Notes: a model not told the origin generated them from the letters alone. A stretch of DNA of 58,687 bases from Bacteroidales bacterium (GCA_024400425.1 JAKSMV010000021.1:1-58687); one strand, 5' to 3'; positions 1-8,964 are shown, numbered from the stretch's first letter. Made by a program: numbers and translations.

Positions 1-2352
1 AGCAGCAATGTAGTAGGTGCCAGGAACCATGGTCATGCCATCGATGATGTATTCAATTTCTGGAGTTGGAGGAACTGGGCCAGGAGTGCCACCGAGGTCG
101 ATGGTGATATCGTCAACGCAGATAGCCCAGTTGTCGCTTGAATCATAGTGGCGGAAAGCAAGATAAACCTGCTGACCAGCGTATGCACTCAGGTCAACGG
201 TCTGTTGTTCGAAACTGGTGTTGTAGCAATCCCATCTCTGAAGCTGAGTGAAATCGGAAGCATTGGTTCCGGTTGTCGAAATCATGAGAGCGATAGGTTC
301 TGTATAGCCATAATATGATGCTTCATAGAAGCTGATGCTTGCACCTTCGCCCAGAGTGACCTGTGGAGAAACGAGGTAGTTGTCTGGGTAGAGGACCTGT
401 CTGTATGATTGAGAAACAGCAGCGTATGAACCGCTGTTTGAATAGTGGGTTGATGAAGCTAACCAGTTGACACCGTCGCCATCAGCGTCGATGGTGGTCC
501 AGCCTTGGAGGGTGCCGTCATCGAAGTTGTAGGTCAGCACGTCACCATCGCGGTTGCCTCTGCTGCCGCCAACGAAGTGGGTGTTAGGCAGATTGACAGT
601 GGTTGTCAGGGCATAGGTAGAAGTCGAAGGATCGAATGAGGTGGCATCGCTGTAGACATAAGCGCCAGCATTGTAACTTTGGGCTGTGTACTGCCATTGC
701 ATACCACTGAAATAAGAGGTGTTGTTTCTCTGGAACATGACGAGCAGGTTGCTGGTGCCGTCCCATTCGAAGTTGCCATTCAGGGCGAAATCGTTCCAAC
801 CCATAGCAGGATGTTCGTTGCTGCCTTCATAGACGAGGGTCATGGCTGAGGCAGGCATCGAAGTTGCAGGAACTACAGCATCACTCACGTTGGCCATGTA
901 GATTTTCAGATTGCCGACATTGTTGTTGCTGAAGTCAACTGTAGCATAATAGCCGATGGTGTTGATGACACCGGCACCCATACCTGCTTCTTGCAGCAAG
1001 CTGGCTTGGTAGAGCTGTTGGCTCAAGGAGTTATTGAAGTATGGGTAGTATGGTTGGTAGCTGGAAGTGGTAGTGCTGGTTTCATCACCGATGACGATGT
1101 CGTAAGGTTCTGCACCGCCACCAATTGCTGGGCCAACGTAGAAGTTAGCGAGGTCAGGACCGCCAACTTCGTCGATACCGGCTTGGGTATAGACAGCCAT
1201 CTTGGCGTTTTCAGCCATTTCGTCGGTGCCGACAGTGGTAACAGTACCATTGAGCATGACGTCTTGGTTGAAGGTCACTTTATACACTGCGTCTGGGCCG
1301 TCTTCGGCATCGCCAGGAAGCAGGTAGTTGTCATACAGGGTAACACCTTCTGTTGCGGTGTTTCTGTATTCGAATGGGTAAGCATCGGTGATTTCGCGAG
1401 CCATTTCCCAAACGTCTGGTTCGACTGGGGTGTAAGCCTGGGCAGTGATGTCCCAAACCTTGGCCAGACGGATAGCGTCGTAGATAGCCACGAATTGTCT
1501 TTCGACGAGTTCTTCGCTGGTTTCGCCAGTAGCGATAGCGAGTTCAACTTCGTCGCCGTTTTCGAATTCGATAGGATATTCCACATCGACCATGCTGAAG
1601 TAGCCATCGTTAGGAGTGAAGTCGAGTACGCTGATAGCGGCAGGAACTTCGCCTTCATAAGCCATGGTGAATTGGAAAGGACGCATCCATGCGCCTGATG
1701 GGCGTGCGCCAACGTTGATAGTATCAACAACTTCGCCATCGACGATTGCGGTGAATTCGCCTGCTTCTGGGGTACCATACTTGAAGGTGGTCTTTGGCAG
1801 GAAGTTGCGGTTGTTGACAGTGATAGCGCCAAGGCTGCTGTAGCTGTAGCCTTGGATGCAATCGCCATCATAGGCATTAACGCCATAGAAAGAGGCGCTT
1901 TTGTAAGTGCCGATGGTTTCGTTGTAGAAACCGACCAGCAAGTTACCACCATTGTAGGTGTAAGGAGTGGTGAAGTTGACAACCATGGTTGACTGGGTGC
2001 CATCGAGAGCACCTTGGTAAACCACGGTAGCATCTGCATAGCCATTGTAAGCAGTGAGGCTTTCGATGGCAACTTCCTTCAGGAATACCTTGAAGTTGGT
2101 TCCCGCCCATGCAGCAGCTGCAGGTGAAGAAAGATAGAACTTCATTTGGGAGATAGGCTCTCCAACCATTGCAGTCAGCTGACTTGCAGGCAAGATGTAC
2201 TCGCACTTCAAGTAAGCGTCTGCATAGAGACCGTAAACAGGAACAAGCGCATTCGTGGTAGTTCCGTCGTTAACGGTCAATTCGCTGGCCTTTGCCAAGC
2301 CCGTGAAGGCAAGGATAAGACCCATCATCAAAGAAAAAACTTTTCTTTTCAT
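1..2352 (-). CDS. Large secreted adhesin-like protein, 3' end outside window
   Basis: The frame stays open for 784 codons from the ATG at 2352 to the window edge, so the C-terminus is missing. It starts with a signal peptide (MKRKVFSLMMGLILAFTGLAKA). Two copies of one beta-rich module are visible, roughly residues 25-200 and 415-590; each has a valine-tyrosine strand, a Gly-Trp or Ala-rich turn and a NLLV or GNLLVGFYN strand. Near residues 600-765 lies a cleaved-adhesin / choice-of-anchor-J type jelly roll: DDGTLQGWTTIDADGDG, then SPQVTLGEGASISFYEAS, then the closing strand WAICVDDITIDLG. Such modules occur in Bacteroidales T9SS-exported proteases and adhesins, so a T9SS sorting domain is expected beyond base 1, but I cannot see it. 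No protease catalytic motif is visible in the part present. The function as adhesin is inferred from domains only. Confidence 0.85.
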   Translation of the reverse strand, partial: MKRKVFSLMMGLILAFTGLAKASELTVNDGTTTNALVPVYGLYADAYLKCEYILPASQLTAMVGEPISQMKFYLSSPAAAAWAGTNFKVFLKEVAIESLTAYNGYADATVVYQGALDGTQSTMVVNFTTPYTYNGGNLLVGFYNETIGTYKSASFYGVNAYDGDCIQGYSYSSLGAITVNNRNFLPKTTFKYGTPEAGEFTAIVDGEVVDTINVGARPSGAWMRPFQFTMAYEGEVPAAISVLDFTPNDGYFSMVDVEYPIEFENGDEVELAIATGETSEELVERQFVAIYDAIRLAKVWDITAQAYTPVEPDVWEMAREITDAYPFEYRNTATEGVTLYDNYLLPGDAEDGPDAVYKVTFNQDVMLNGTVTTVGTDEMAENAKMAVYTQAGIDEVGGPDLANFYVGPAIGGGAEPYDIVIGDETSTTTSSYQPYYPYFNNSLSQQLYQASLLQEAGMGAGVINTIGYYATVDFSNNNVGNLKIYMANVSDAVVPATSMPASAMTLVYEGSNEHPAMGWNDFALNGNFEWDGTSNLLVMFQRNNTSYFSGMQWQYTAQSYNAGAYVYSDATSFDPSTSTYALTTTVNLPNTHFVGGSRGNRDGDVLTYNFDDGTLQGWTTIDADGDGVNWLASSTHYSNSGSYAAVSQSYRQVLYPDNYLVSPQVTLGEGASISFYEASYYGYTEPIALMISTTGTNASDFTQLQRWDCYNTSFEQQTVDLSAYAGQQVYLAFRHYDSSDNWAICVDDITIDLGGTPGPVPPTPEIEYIIDGMTMVPGTYYIAA

Positions 2353-2386
2353 AATGATTTGAATTTAGTTAATAAATGAATTAATT

Positions 2387-2406
2387 AATAATAAGTACTT
2401 ATTATT
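2387..2406. repeat. Perfect 20-bp AT-rich palindrome upstream of the adhesin gene
   Basis: The 20 bases are exactly their own reverse complement (AATAATAAGT and its mirror). The palindrome sits 34 bp upstream of the adhesin ATG at 2352. It could be an operator for a dimeric regulator or a leader hairpin; no U-tract follows, so it is not a typical terminator. Confidence 0.7.
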
Positions 2407-2765
2407 GAAAACCAGTCGGTTATGTGCTTGCAAGCAAGCCTTTCGCCTTCCGGGAGTCAATCGTGGGTAACATTGTTGGTCCATCTCATAGGTAGCCTCA
2501 TTTCTAGGTGCTTCAATAGTATAATAAATAAGGTGTGATAAAGGTTGGTTTTCGTATGACATATTCGGGAAATAAAGAGGCTGGGGAAGCCCACACAACG
2601 CAAAAACCAATGCACCAGCAGGGCACATCGTCACGAGATTTCCGCGATTTGGAAGATTTACCATGAATTAAATCTCTAGAGTTTTACATGTAATACACCT
2701 ATAAGACTAACAACTTCGGTTTTACCCTTAGTCGTTTTTGAAAAAAATTTGAAAAAAATTCGAAT

Positions 2766-2913
2766 GTCTGTTTTGATTTTTTCAAAAAAAGCCTATGTCA
2801 TACCGACGAAGGAAGGTATCTATAGGCTTTTTTTGAGTGAAACAAATAACAATAGATTTCTTCCCTGCGGTCGAAATGACATTGTTATTTGTTTCACCTA
2901 AATCAAAACAGAC
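2766..2913. repeat. 148-bp three-stem nested palindromic element
   Basis: Outer arms GTCTGTTTTGATTT (2766-2779) and its exact complement (2900-2913) enclose two hairpins. Hairpin 1 pairs 2784-2796 (AAAAAAAGCCTAT) with 2822-2834, with an inner ATACC/GGTAT stem. Hairpin 2 pairs 2837-2853 with 2881-2897 (17 bp, perfect), with an inner ATTTC/GAAAT stem. The loop sequences (CCGACGAAGGAAGG and CTTCCCTGCGGTCGAAATGAC) resemble dispersed intergenic hairpins I remember from Bacteroidota genomes, which I cannot confirm here. It may be a non-autonomous mobile repeat. Hairpin 1 could also end transcription. Confidence 0.75.
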
Positions 2914-2940
2914 TCTGATTTTATGTTTCATGGTGTGATT

Positions 2941-3016
2941 GTAGAGACGCGCCATGGCGCGTCTTTGTTGGATGGAATCATGCCGTTTTATGAGACGCGC
3001 CATGGCGCGTCTCTAC
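2941..3016. repeat. Pair of GAGACGCGCCATGGCGCGTCTC palindromes in inverted array
   Basis: Copy 1 (2945-2964, preceded by GTAG) and copy 2 (2992-3013, followed by TAC) are each near-perfect palindromes. The GTAGAGACG end of copy 1 and the CGTCTCTAC end of copy 2 face outward, so the pair itself forms a larger inverted repeat with about 27 bp between. The same palindrome family occurs at 9004-9031 and 35298-35323. Confidence 0.85.
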
Positions 3017-3141
3017 CTTCCCCGTATTTGCGACATTGTTTTTCCAGACCTGATGCGATGCTCATCCAATCCCTGGATTGGACGAGCATTGAGCGAACAT
3101 TGAGCGAGTATTGGACGAAGTAGGGAGCGGGTATAGCGAAA

Positions 3142-3179
3142 ACAAAAAAAAAGCAGGGATGCATTTCTGCACCCCTGCT
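3142..3179 (-). terminator. Rho-independent terminator of the Asp-box protein gene
   Basis: On the minus strand the stem AGCAGGG/CCCTGCT with an inner TGCA/TGCA pair is followed by a run of nine T. It lies 23 bp beyond the stop codon at 3203. Confidence 0.85.
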
Positions 3180-3202
3180 ATTATAATAATATGTTTACCG
3201 AA

Positions 3203-6163
3203 TTAGTAAACCAAGAACTTAGCAACTGAGCTGTTCACACCTTGGTTGAGACGCAAGATGTAAGCGCCAGTGCTGAGGTCGGAAACATTCAACTGAAGTT
3301 GTTGTGAACCTTCAGCAACACGACCCAAAGTCTGGCTCATCACCAAGCGGCCCATCATATCGTAAACCTGGTAGCTGACAGCTTCGCCATTACCTTCGAA
3401 GTTCACGAAAGCTTGGTCGCGAACTGGGTTTGGATAGATGTTGAGCTGCTTCTCGGCAACGGTTTCGTTTTCTTCAATGCCGGTAGCGCTGTGCTTCTTG
3501 AAGTTTTCGCAACGGAAGAGGCCTCTGCCGTAAGTTGCAGCATAGATGATACCAGCATTATTCGTTCCTGGGAAGAATTCCACATTTCTATGGATAACGA
3601 TAGAATCATGAATCGAATCAAGAGGGATAATCTCTTCAGTGATGGTGACAACTGAATCAATTGCCTTGTCCATAACTTGTTGTTTGAGTTCCATAACTGG
3701 AACGTCACCCATTGCATGGCCTGCTGAGGTCCAGTTGGCGCTACCGATAGCATTAGCCATATACACACCATGTTCGGTACCAAGAATCACCTTGCCAGTT
3801 TCCATTTCGATGGCTGATGAATAGACAGGCATCTTAGGCAGGTTGCCTTGCATTGAAGTGAAAGTAGGTTCGTCAGCCAATGCATTGTTTGAATAGAGGA
3901 CATAGGCTTCGTTGCCATAGTTGCCGAGGGTAATGACCACGTTGTTAGCATTACGTGGGTCAACAGCAACTGAAGTCACGCATTGACCATCGATAGGCAG
4001 ATTGATGATGGTGGTGTGTTGGTAAGCCAATGAATCGTCGTAAGCGATGGCATCGTCGATAGAATTGATACCAGAAACACGGACGAGTTTTCCTTCCTTG
4101 AAGCCAACAAAGACATTGTCGCAGTCGCTAGAATAAGCCATGCAGAGAGGTTGACCATCGAAACCGGCTTTCTTGCCAGAGACTTGATACCACTTTGGAG
4201 CAGCGGAGAAATTCAAAGCGCCATAGGTCATATACAATCCGTACTTGGAGCTATTATCATTAAGAGCGAGGAACATTCTTGCACCGATTGGGTCTTGAAC
4301 CATGATGGAGTCGCCAGCAGCGAGAGCTGATTCGAGTTCGCACCAGAAAGGATAGTTCTTGTTTGACATCACCTGAACCATTGCACCAGCAGGAAGATTC
4401 TCTTCTGATTCGTTGATGTACTTAACTGAATCAGGGTTTTGAGCATCGTTGAAGCTTTCATACAGCATGAATGGGAGACGGAAAGATGAGATAGTGCTGA
4501 AATCAACACCAAGGTTTTCCAAGAAGTTAGTAGAAACCCAGTCTTCACCGGCGGTTTCGGAACGGGCGATATTGCCACCCTTGTAGGTCACGAAGATGGT
4601 GTTAGGGTTAATCATAGAGAAAGCGCATTGACCGGCTTGTGAAGTTTCACTGTACATGCCGTAGAGGTCACCTGTAGGGTTAACCCAAACGCCATTGGTA
4701 GGAGTATTAAGATCATCAAGGCCTTCGATCATCACTGTGCCGTGGTCGAGACCGCCGCCCATGATGCGAGTGGTGTTGCCTGAATAAGCCACGCCAAACA
4801 TACGAGTGGTGATGTAGTTGCGGTTGCAGTTGAAGAAGTTAAAGCCATTGGAAGTTCTAACACCTCTGAAGATACCGCCATCGGTACCAACCATGATTTC
4901 ATTGGCGTTATTTGGGTTGAACACCATTGTATTCAGACCGACATGGAGATATGTATCTTCAGAAATTGTGGTAGCGCCACCATTGGTAAGTTGTTGAGTG
5001 AAATAGTAACCAGTGCCATTGGCAGGAGCAATAAGTTTCCAAAGGTTATAGCCACAGAGGTAAAGGATGTCTTCGTTAGCTGGGTCAACAACGATGCAGT
5101 GGTTATTGAGACCGTAGGAGCCATAAATATCGTGGCCATAGTTGCCATTAGAAACAGGCATTACGACAGCCCAAGTATTACCGAAATTCTTTGAGACATA
5201 GATGCCTTGGCAAACACCTTTATCGTCAATTAAAGAAGCATAGATGGTTGCGTTATTCGAAGCAGCGATGGCAACATCAACCAGACCAGTAGCGGTAGGA
5301 AGAGTGATGATGTTGTGGTTATCGTCGTAAGCGATAGATTCTGCTGAATGGCAAACCATTTCTTCAATAGTACCGACATAGACCATACCGTCAACCGAAG
5401 CGACGACCTTACCATCAGCAGTGCAAGTCACTTCGTCAGCACTACCTTCGATGAGCAAGTTCCACGACTCACCGCCGTTTTCAGAAAACTTCAGGCCTGC
5501 TTCAGTAGCAACAAACAAATTGTTGCCGTTGATGGCGATGGCATTGATGAAGCTCCATGCGCCTGCTTCGTTAGCCGAAGGCTTGGTGCTAGCAATTTGT
5601 GAGATTTCATCGTTGACGATTTTGTACAAACCTGAACCGACGAAGCTGTTGGTGTAGGATTGTTGGTCGAGACCATTGTAAGTAGCAGCGCTACCGCAGT
5701 CACCGGTACCAACATAGATGACACCATTCTTGTCTTGAGCCATGCAGCTGACCATCAGGTTAATGCCGCCGACTTGGTGCCAAGTGATGCCATGATTATA
5801 CGATTTGTAAACACCGCCACCCTTTGAGCCGATGTACATGACACCATTCGGGTTGCCGTTTTCATTAAGTCTGTTGTCATAAACAACAGCTGTGGTTTGA
5901 CCGCCCATGTTGTCGGGACCCATGCTGAGCCAATAAAGGTCAGCTTCGTCCTTGGTGTTGGCAGCCTGAGCAGCTTTAATCATACAAGCTGGATCAATCA
6001 AGCCAGTGTGTTGATTGACGCGGAGGTCACTCAAATAAGCCTCGGCTGATGAGGATGCTTGTGGACGTGGGACATAGTGTCCGCCATTGTCAGCGATAGC
6101 AATCGACTGACCTAAGATCATGATTACTAAAAGTAAACTGAGAGGTAAAAATCTTCTTTTCAT
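3203..6163 (-). CDS. T9SS-exported Asp-box (BNR/sortilin-like) propeller protein
   Basis: This 986-residue protein begins with a signal peptide (to about residue 24). The body carries repeated Asp-box turns with the pattern S-x-x-x-G-x-T/S-W: SYNHGITW (121-128), SENGGESW, SKNFGNTW and SETAGEDW, which mark a seven-bladed or double beta-propeller of the sortilin/BNR type. The last 80 residues form a type A T9SS sorting domain: IYPNPVRDQ, VYDMMGRLV, LSTGAYILRL, ending KFLVY. It should therefore be carried across the outer membrane and attached to the surface or released. Such propellers bind glycans or proteins; no sialidase FRIP motif is seen, so I do not call it a sialidase. It is monocistronic, with its own -7 box upstream and a terminator downstream. 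Confidence 0.9.
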   Translation of the reverse strand: MKRRFLPLSLLLVIMILGQSIAIADNGGHYVPRPQASSSAEAYLSDLRVNQHTGLIDPACMIKAAQAANTKDEADLYWLSMGPDNMGGQTTAVVYDNRLNENGNPNGVMYIGSKGGGVYKSYNHGITWHQVGGINLMVSCMAQDKNGVIYVGTGDCGSAATYNGLDQQSYTNSFVGSGLYKIVNDEISQIASTKPSANEAGAWSFINAIAINGNNLFVATEAGLKFSENGGESWNLLIEGSADEVTCTADGKVVASVDGMVYVGTIEEMVCHSAESIAYDDNHNIITLPTATGLVDVAIAASNNATIYASLIDDKGVCQGIYVSKNFGNTWAVVMPVSNGNYGHDIYGSYGLNNHCIVVDPANEDILYLCGYNLWKLIAPANGTGYYFTQQLTNGGATTISEDTYLHVGLNTMVFNPNNANEIMVGTDGGIFRGVRTSNGFNFFNCNRNYITTRMFGVAYSGNTTRIMGGGLDHGTVMIEGLDDLNTPTNGVWVNPTGDLYGMYSETSQAGQCAFSMINPNTIFVTYKGGNIARSETAGEDWVSTNFLENLGVDFSTISSFRLPFMLYESFNDAQNPDSVKYINESEENLPAGAMVQVMSNKNYPFWCELESALAAGDSIMVQDPIGARMFLALNDNSSKYGLYMTYGALNFSAAPKWYQVSGKKAGFDGQPLCMAYSSDCDNVFVGFKEGKLVRVSGINSIDDAIAYDDSLAYQHTTIINLPIDGQCVTSVAVDPRNANNVVITLGNYGNEAYVLYSNNALADEPTFTSMQGNLPKMPVYSSAIEMETGKVILGTEHGVYMANAIGSANWTSAGHAMGDVPVMELKQQVMDKAIDSVVTITEEIIPLDSIHDSIVIHRNVEFFPGTNNAGIIYAATYGRGLFRCENFKKHSATGIEENETVAEKQLNIYPNPVRDQAFVNFEGNGEAVSYQVYDMMGRLVMSQTLGRVAEGSQQLQLNVSDLSTGAYILRLNQGVNSSVAKFLVY

Positions 6164-6233
6164 ATCAAAAAATTTAATTAAATACCTAATTTATGAACGT
6201 TTATACGATTATGCATTATAGATAATAAGTCTG

Positions 6234-6241
6234 CAAATATA
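6234..6241 (-). promoter_or_regulatory. Promoter -7 box of the Asp-box protein gene
   Basis: TATATTTG on the minus strand matches the Bacteroidota -7 consensus TAnnTTTG, 71 bp upstream of the start codon. The flanking DNA is AT-rich. I did not find a matching -33 TTTG. Confidence 0.5.
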
Positions 6242-6325
6242 GGACATTCTATCAAAGGAAAATTATTTTCGGACAAAAAAAATTGTTTTTTTCCAAAAAT
6301 AATCGTTTTCCCCCTTGTTTTTGCC

Positions 6326-7093
6326 TCAAAATGCACGCATTGTTTGTTCAGGAAGCCACCCGACACTGCCATTTGCAATCCTGATTTTGTTCCATTCGCC
6401 TGCTTCTTCAAGGATAGCGACCTTCGAGCCTTCATGAAGCACGAACAAATCGACACTGGCATCGTTGGGCGAACTTTTCACCGTCACGGTAGGCGTCATG
6501 ATGATGGCATGGTCTTCGCGCAACGACTCGCGTTTCAGCTGTGCTGCAAAAAGTACCGAGAGAACAAAAACGGCAAGCATCAGCAGCCCAGCAAAGAAAC
6601 CCAGTTTCCGCAGTCCCGTCTTCGAGGCACGAAGAAAGAGGAACAGGCACAAAAGCAGCAAGGCAAATGTCACTATCGACAAGACAGCCCAATGGTCGCC
6701 CGAGAAGCATACCTTCAGATTATTCCATCCGCGAGCGATGAACGACTGAGGCACAGCATCTATCTTATCGACGATAGCCGCATTGGCAATTTCAAGATTG
6801 ACACGTGCATCTTCGTTTGAAGGGTCAAGTTTCAAGGCCTTCTCGTAGCAGAAGATGGCCATGGGATATTCGCGCATCTTATAATACGTATCACCCATGT
6901 TGAAATACAAGGTTGACGATTCATGACCCGCATCCACAATGCGGTTGTAAAGCATCAGGGCCGTATCATAAGCTGCTGAGTTATAGGCAGCATTAGCCTG
7001 ATTGAACCAAACTTCGGCATCATCCTGTGCAAAAGCATTCTTGGCCGAGACAAGGCTCAGAACCATTAATATTAATAAGGTGTATCTTTTCAT
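6326..7093 (-). CDS. batE: BatE, TPR and SH3-like aerotolerance protein
   Basis: This 255-residue protein is the last gene of the Bat operon. A signal peptide ending NAFAQ is followed by TPR units at about residues 28-105 (FNQANAAYNSAAYDTAL; YFNMGDTYYKMREYPMAI; YEKALKLDPSNEDA). Two membrane segments follow (about 137-155 and 163-182), then a bacterial SH3-like domain at about 195-252 with the strands VTVKSSPNDAS and NGSVGWLPEQ. This order of signal, TPR, two membrane segments and SH3 is that of BatE. The gene starts two bases after batD ends. Bat proteins are linked to oxygen tolerance and envelope stress in Bacteroides and Leptospira, but their biochemical role is unknown. Confidence 0.88.
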   Translation of the reverse strand: MKRYTLLILMVLSLVSAKNAFAQDDAEVWFNQANAAYNSAAYDTALMLYNRIVDAGHESSTLYFNMGDTYYKMREYPMAIFCYEKALKLDPSNEDARVNLEIANAAIVDKIDAVPQSFIARGWNNLKVCFSGDHWAVLSIVTFALLLLCLFLFLRASKTGLRKLGFFAGLLMLAVFVLSVLFAAQLKRESLREDHAIIMTPTVTVKSSPNDASVDLFVLHEGSKVAILEEAGEWNKIRIANGSVGWLPEQTMRAF

Positions 7094-7095
7094 TT

Positions 7096-8964
7096 TTACA
7101 ACTTCCTTTCTGCTTGTGTGATTACATCGAGGCCCTTATGATAGAGGCCTTCCATCTTCTGTTCGGCATCGCCAGGTGCGAAACGAGCGAACTCGCAACT
7201 GTTCAACGTGTCAACAAACTCGGCCACCAAATCGTCGGGCACATTCTTTGCCTTCATGGCTTCGCTAACCGTATCCATCGAAAGCTTTGACTGCTCGATA
7301 CCGCACTTGTCGGCAATATAACCCCACAAGGCTGCCGACATCTCTGTGTAGAATTTATCTTGGTCTTTGTCTTTCAAGAACTTGGATGCATTCTTCAGAC
7401 GCTTGTTGGCTTCCTTGGTAGCACGTTTGTTACGCATTCCAACGGTATCTTTCTTGTCATTTGCACGCTTCTTCGAGAGCAACACGGCTACCACGAAGAG
7501 GATGAGCAACACCAAAAGCGCAATGAAATATGGTGCCGTTGCAAAGAATACGGAATGTGCTGGCTTCAAACGGGCATCACCCGTATGGATGTGGCGGATG
7601 TCGCTGCCCAGATACTTGATGCCTTCCTGATTGTTAGCATAGATATTGTTCTCCGTTTCGCCGCCTTCGCCCTTCTCCACATGGATGTCGTATTGCGACG
7701 ATTGGGAAGCGACATATTTTCCGGAAGCAGCATCGAAATAGCTGAACTCGACAGGAGCCAAAGTGAAATCGCCAGCCTGGCGTGGAATGACCAGATATTC
7801 AGCTTTCTTCGTTCCTCCAATACCTTGGCTGTTGGTTTCCACATTGGTAACGATTTTGGGGTCATAGACTTCAAAATCAGGTGGAAACACAGGTTCAGGC
7901 ATCTGAAGCAGTTCGATATTGCCTGTGCCCGAAACGGTCAAGGTCAAAGTGAAAGCCTCGTTTGCTTTCAACTCAGTCTTGTCGATTTCGGTCACAAAAT
8001 TGTAGTTGCCAACGGCGCCCGCAAACGAAGCCGGTTTGTCATCAGTAGGCAGCGGCTTCACATCGATGCCTAACGAACCCGTCGAGAGCTCTTTTTGCAC
8101 ATTAGTATAACCACGTCCGAAGAACGGGTCATTGAAAAAGGCTTCGAAGGGGTCCATGCTACGCTGGCTGCTTCGTTGTGTAGCAATCTGAGCCACGCAT
8201 TCGATGCTCATAGGGTCGATGACGAATTTTCCGGCACGCTGTGGCACAAGCACTACCTTCTGGACCTCGGCCACCGTGTATTCAATGCCATTTACATATT
8301 CAGACGTCTGGCGAAGCGAACCGCCATCATTGTTAGAAATGTCTTTTGTCCAAGCGCTTGGATAGGAAGGTGCTTTCGAGATTGAAAGTGACGACACGGG
8401 CACCTTGGTGTAAAGCTTGTAGGTAAGTACAAACTGTTCGCCCAGATAGACTGACTTCTTTGAAGGTACCACCTTGAGGAACAAGTCCTTGCCGCTGACT
8501 TGCGGGTCATCGGTATTTGAGCGTTGTCCACCTTGACTTGATGAGCCGCCACTACCCGACGAGGCACTGCCGCCACCGTTATCAGGACCAACGGCGATAT
8601 CAAAAGGCTGGCTTGTAATCTTGTTGCCTTTCACCGTCAGCGTGGCTGGACCGATGTGGAACGTCCCTTCTTGGTAAGCCATAAGCGCGTAAGTATAGGT
8701 GACCGACACGCTATGCGACATGGAACCGTTCACCATCTGGAAACTTGAACTCGACGACTGGAAAGGACCGCCTACCACATTGAAACCCTCAAAAGAAGGT
8801 GCCGTGAAATTCTTGCCTTCGGCATTCGATTCGAAGACCACCTGGAACTTCTGCCCTACCGACACCTGCCGCGGACTTGACACTTTCAAGGTTGGATCTT
8901 GGGCGAATGCCAACATTGGCAATAACATTCCAATAATCAAAAACAATCTCTTAATTCTATGCAT
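7096..8964 (-). CDS. batD: BatD, oxygen tolerance membrane protein
   Basis: The 622-residue product has a signal peptide (ending MLAFAQ), a long periplasmic beta-rich region and one membrane segment near residue 480 (FIALLVLLILFVVAVLL), followed by a basic, helical cytoplasmic tail. Typical BatD signatures are the early VSSPRQVSVGQKFQVVFE strand, GFNVVGGPFQSSS and the middle GTGNIELLQMPEPVFPPDFEVYDPK. The tail carries ALWGYIADKCGI and NSCEFARFAPGD, also found in the BatD-like protein at 12722-13852. A Ser/Gly-rich linker (SASSGSGGSSSQGG) lies near residue 135. It probably acts with the VWA proteins BatA and BatB in the inner membrane. Confidence 0.9.
   Translation of the reverse strand: MHRIKRLFLIIGMLLPMLAFAQDPTLKVSSPRQVSVGQKFQVVFESNAEGKNFTAPSFEGFNVVGGPFQSSSSSFQMVNGSMSHSVSVTYTYALMAYQEGTFHIGPATLTVKGNKITSQPFDIAVGPDNGGGSASSGSGGSSSQGGQRSNTDDPQVSGKDLFLKVVPSKKSVYLGEQFVLTYKLYTKVPVSSLSISKAPSYPSAWTKDISNNDGGSLRQTSEYVNGIEYTVAEVQKVVLVPQRAGKFVIDPMSIECVAQIATQRSSQRSMDPFEAFFNDPFFGRGYTNVQKELSTGSLGIDVKPLPTDDKPASFAGAVGNYNFVTEIDKTELKANEAFTLTLTVSGTGNIELLQMPEPVFPPDFEVYDPKIVTNVETNSQGIGGTKKAEYLVIPRQAGDFTLAPVEFSYFDAASGKYVASQSSQYDIHVEKGEGGETENNIYANNQEGIKYLGSDIRHIHTGDARLKPAHSVFFATAPYFIALLVLLILFVVAVLLSKKRANDKKDTVGMRNKRATKEANKRLKNASKFLKDKDQDKFYTEMSAALWGYIADKCGIEQSKLSMDTVSEAMKAKNVPDDLVAEFVDTLNSCEFARFAPGDAEQKMEGLYHKGLDVITQAERKL

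Larger units (their letters stand above)
2353..3202. other. Non-coding 850-bp interval rich in palindromes
   Basis: No convincing gene lies here. From the adhesin start outward it holds a perfect 20-bp AT palindrome (2387-2406), a GCTTGCAAGC palindrome near 2427, a small hairpin GGGCTtccccAGCC on the minus strand (about 2579-2592), then AT-rich DNA, a 148-bp three-stem repeat (2766-2913), a pair of GAGACGCG palindromes (2941-3016), and the terminator of the upstream gene (3142-3179). The stretch 2407-2700 may be the 5' leader of the adhesin gene. I found no clear TAnnTTTG promoter for that gene. Confidence 0.7.

Noticed and set aside
991..1698. A 235-codon plus-strand open frame opposite the adhesin
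   Set aside because: Antisense shadow of the adhesin frame, with no recognisable protein features.
2365..2664. A 99-codon minus-strand open frame upstream of the adhesin
   Set aside because: No signal peptide, domain or coding-like codon use; it overlaps the palindrome at 2387-2406 and is better read as leader DNA.
2784..2834. A simple rho-independent terminator
   Set aside because: The stem has A/T runs, but it lies inside a larger nested palindrome with perfect outer arms, and no gene ends just beside it; the repeat-element reading explains more.
2923..3123. A 66-codon plus-strand open frame
   Set aside because: It consists largely of the two GAGACGCG palindromes read as protein (ETRHGAS twice).
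3203..6163. Sialidase or glycosyl hydrolase identity for the Asp-box protein
   Set aside because: Asp-box turns are present but no FRIP motif or catalytic arginine triad could be recognised, so only a propeller fold is claimed.
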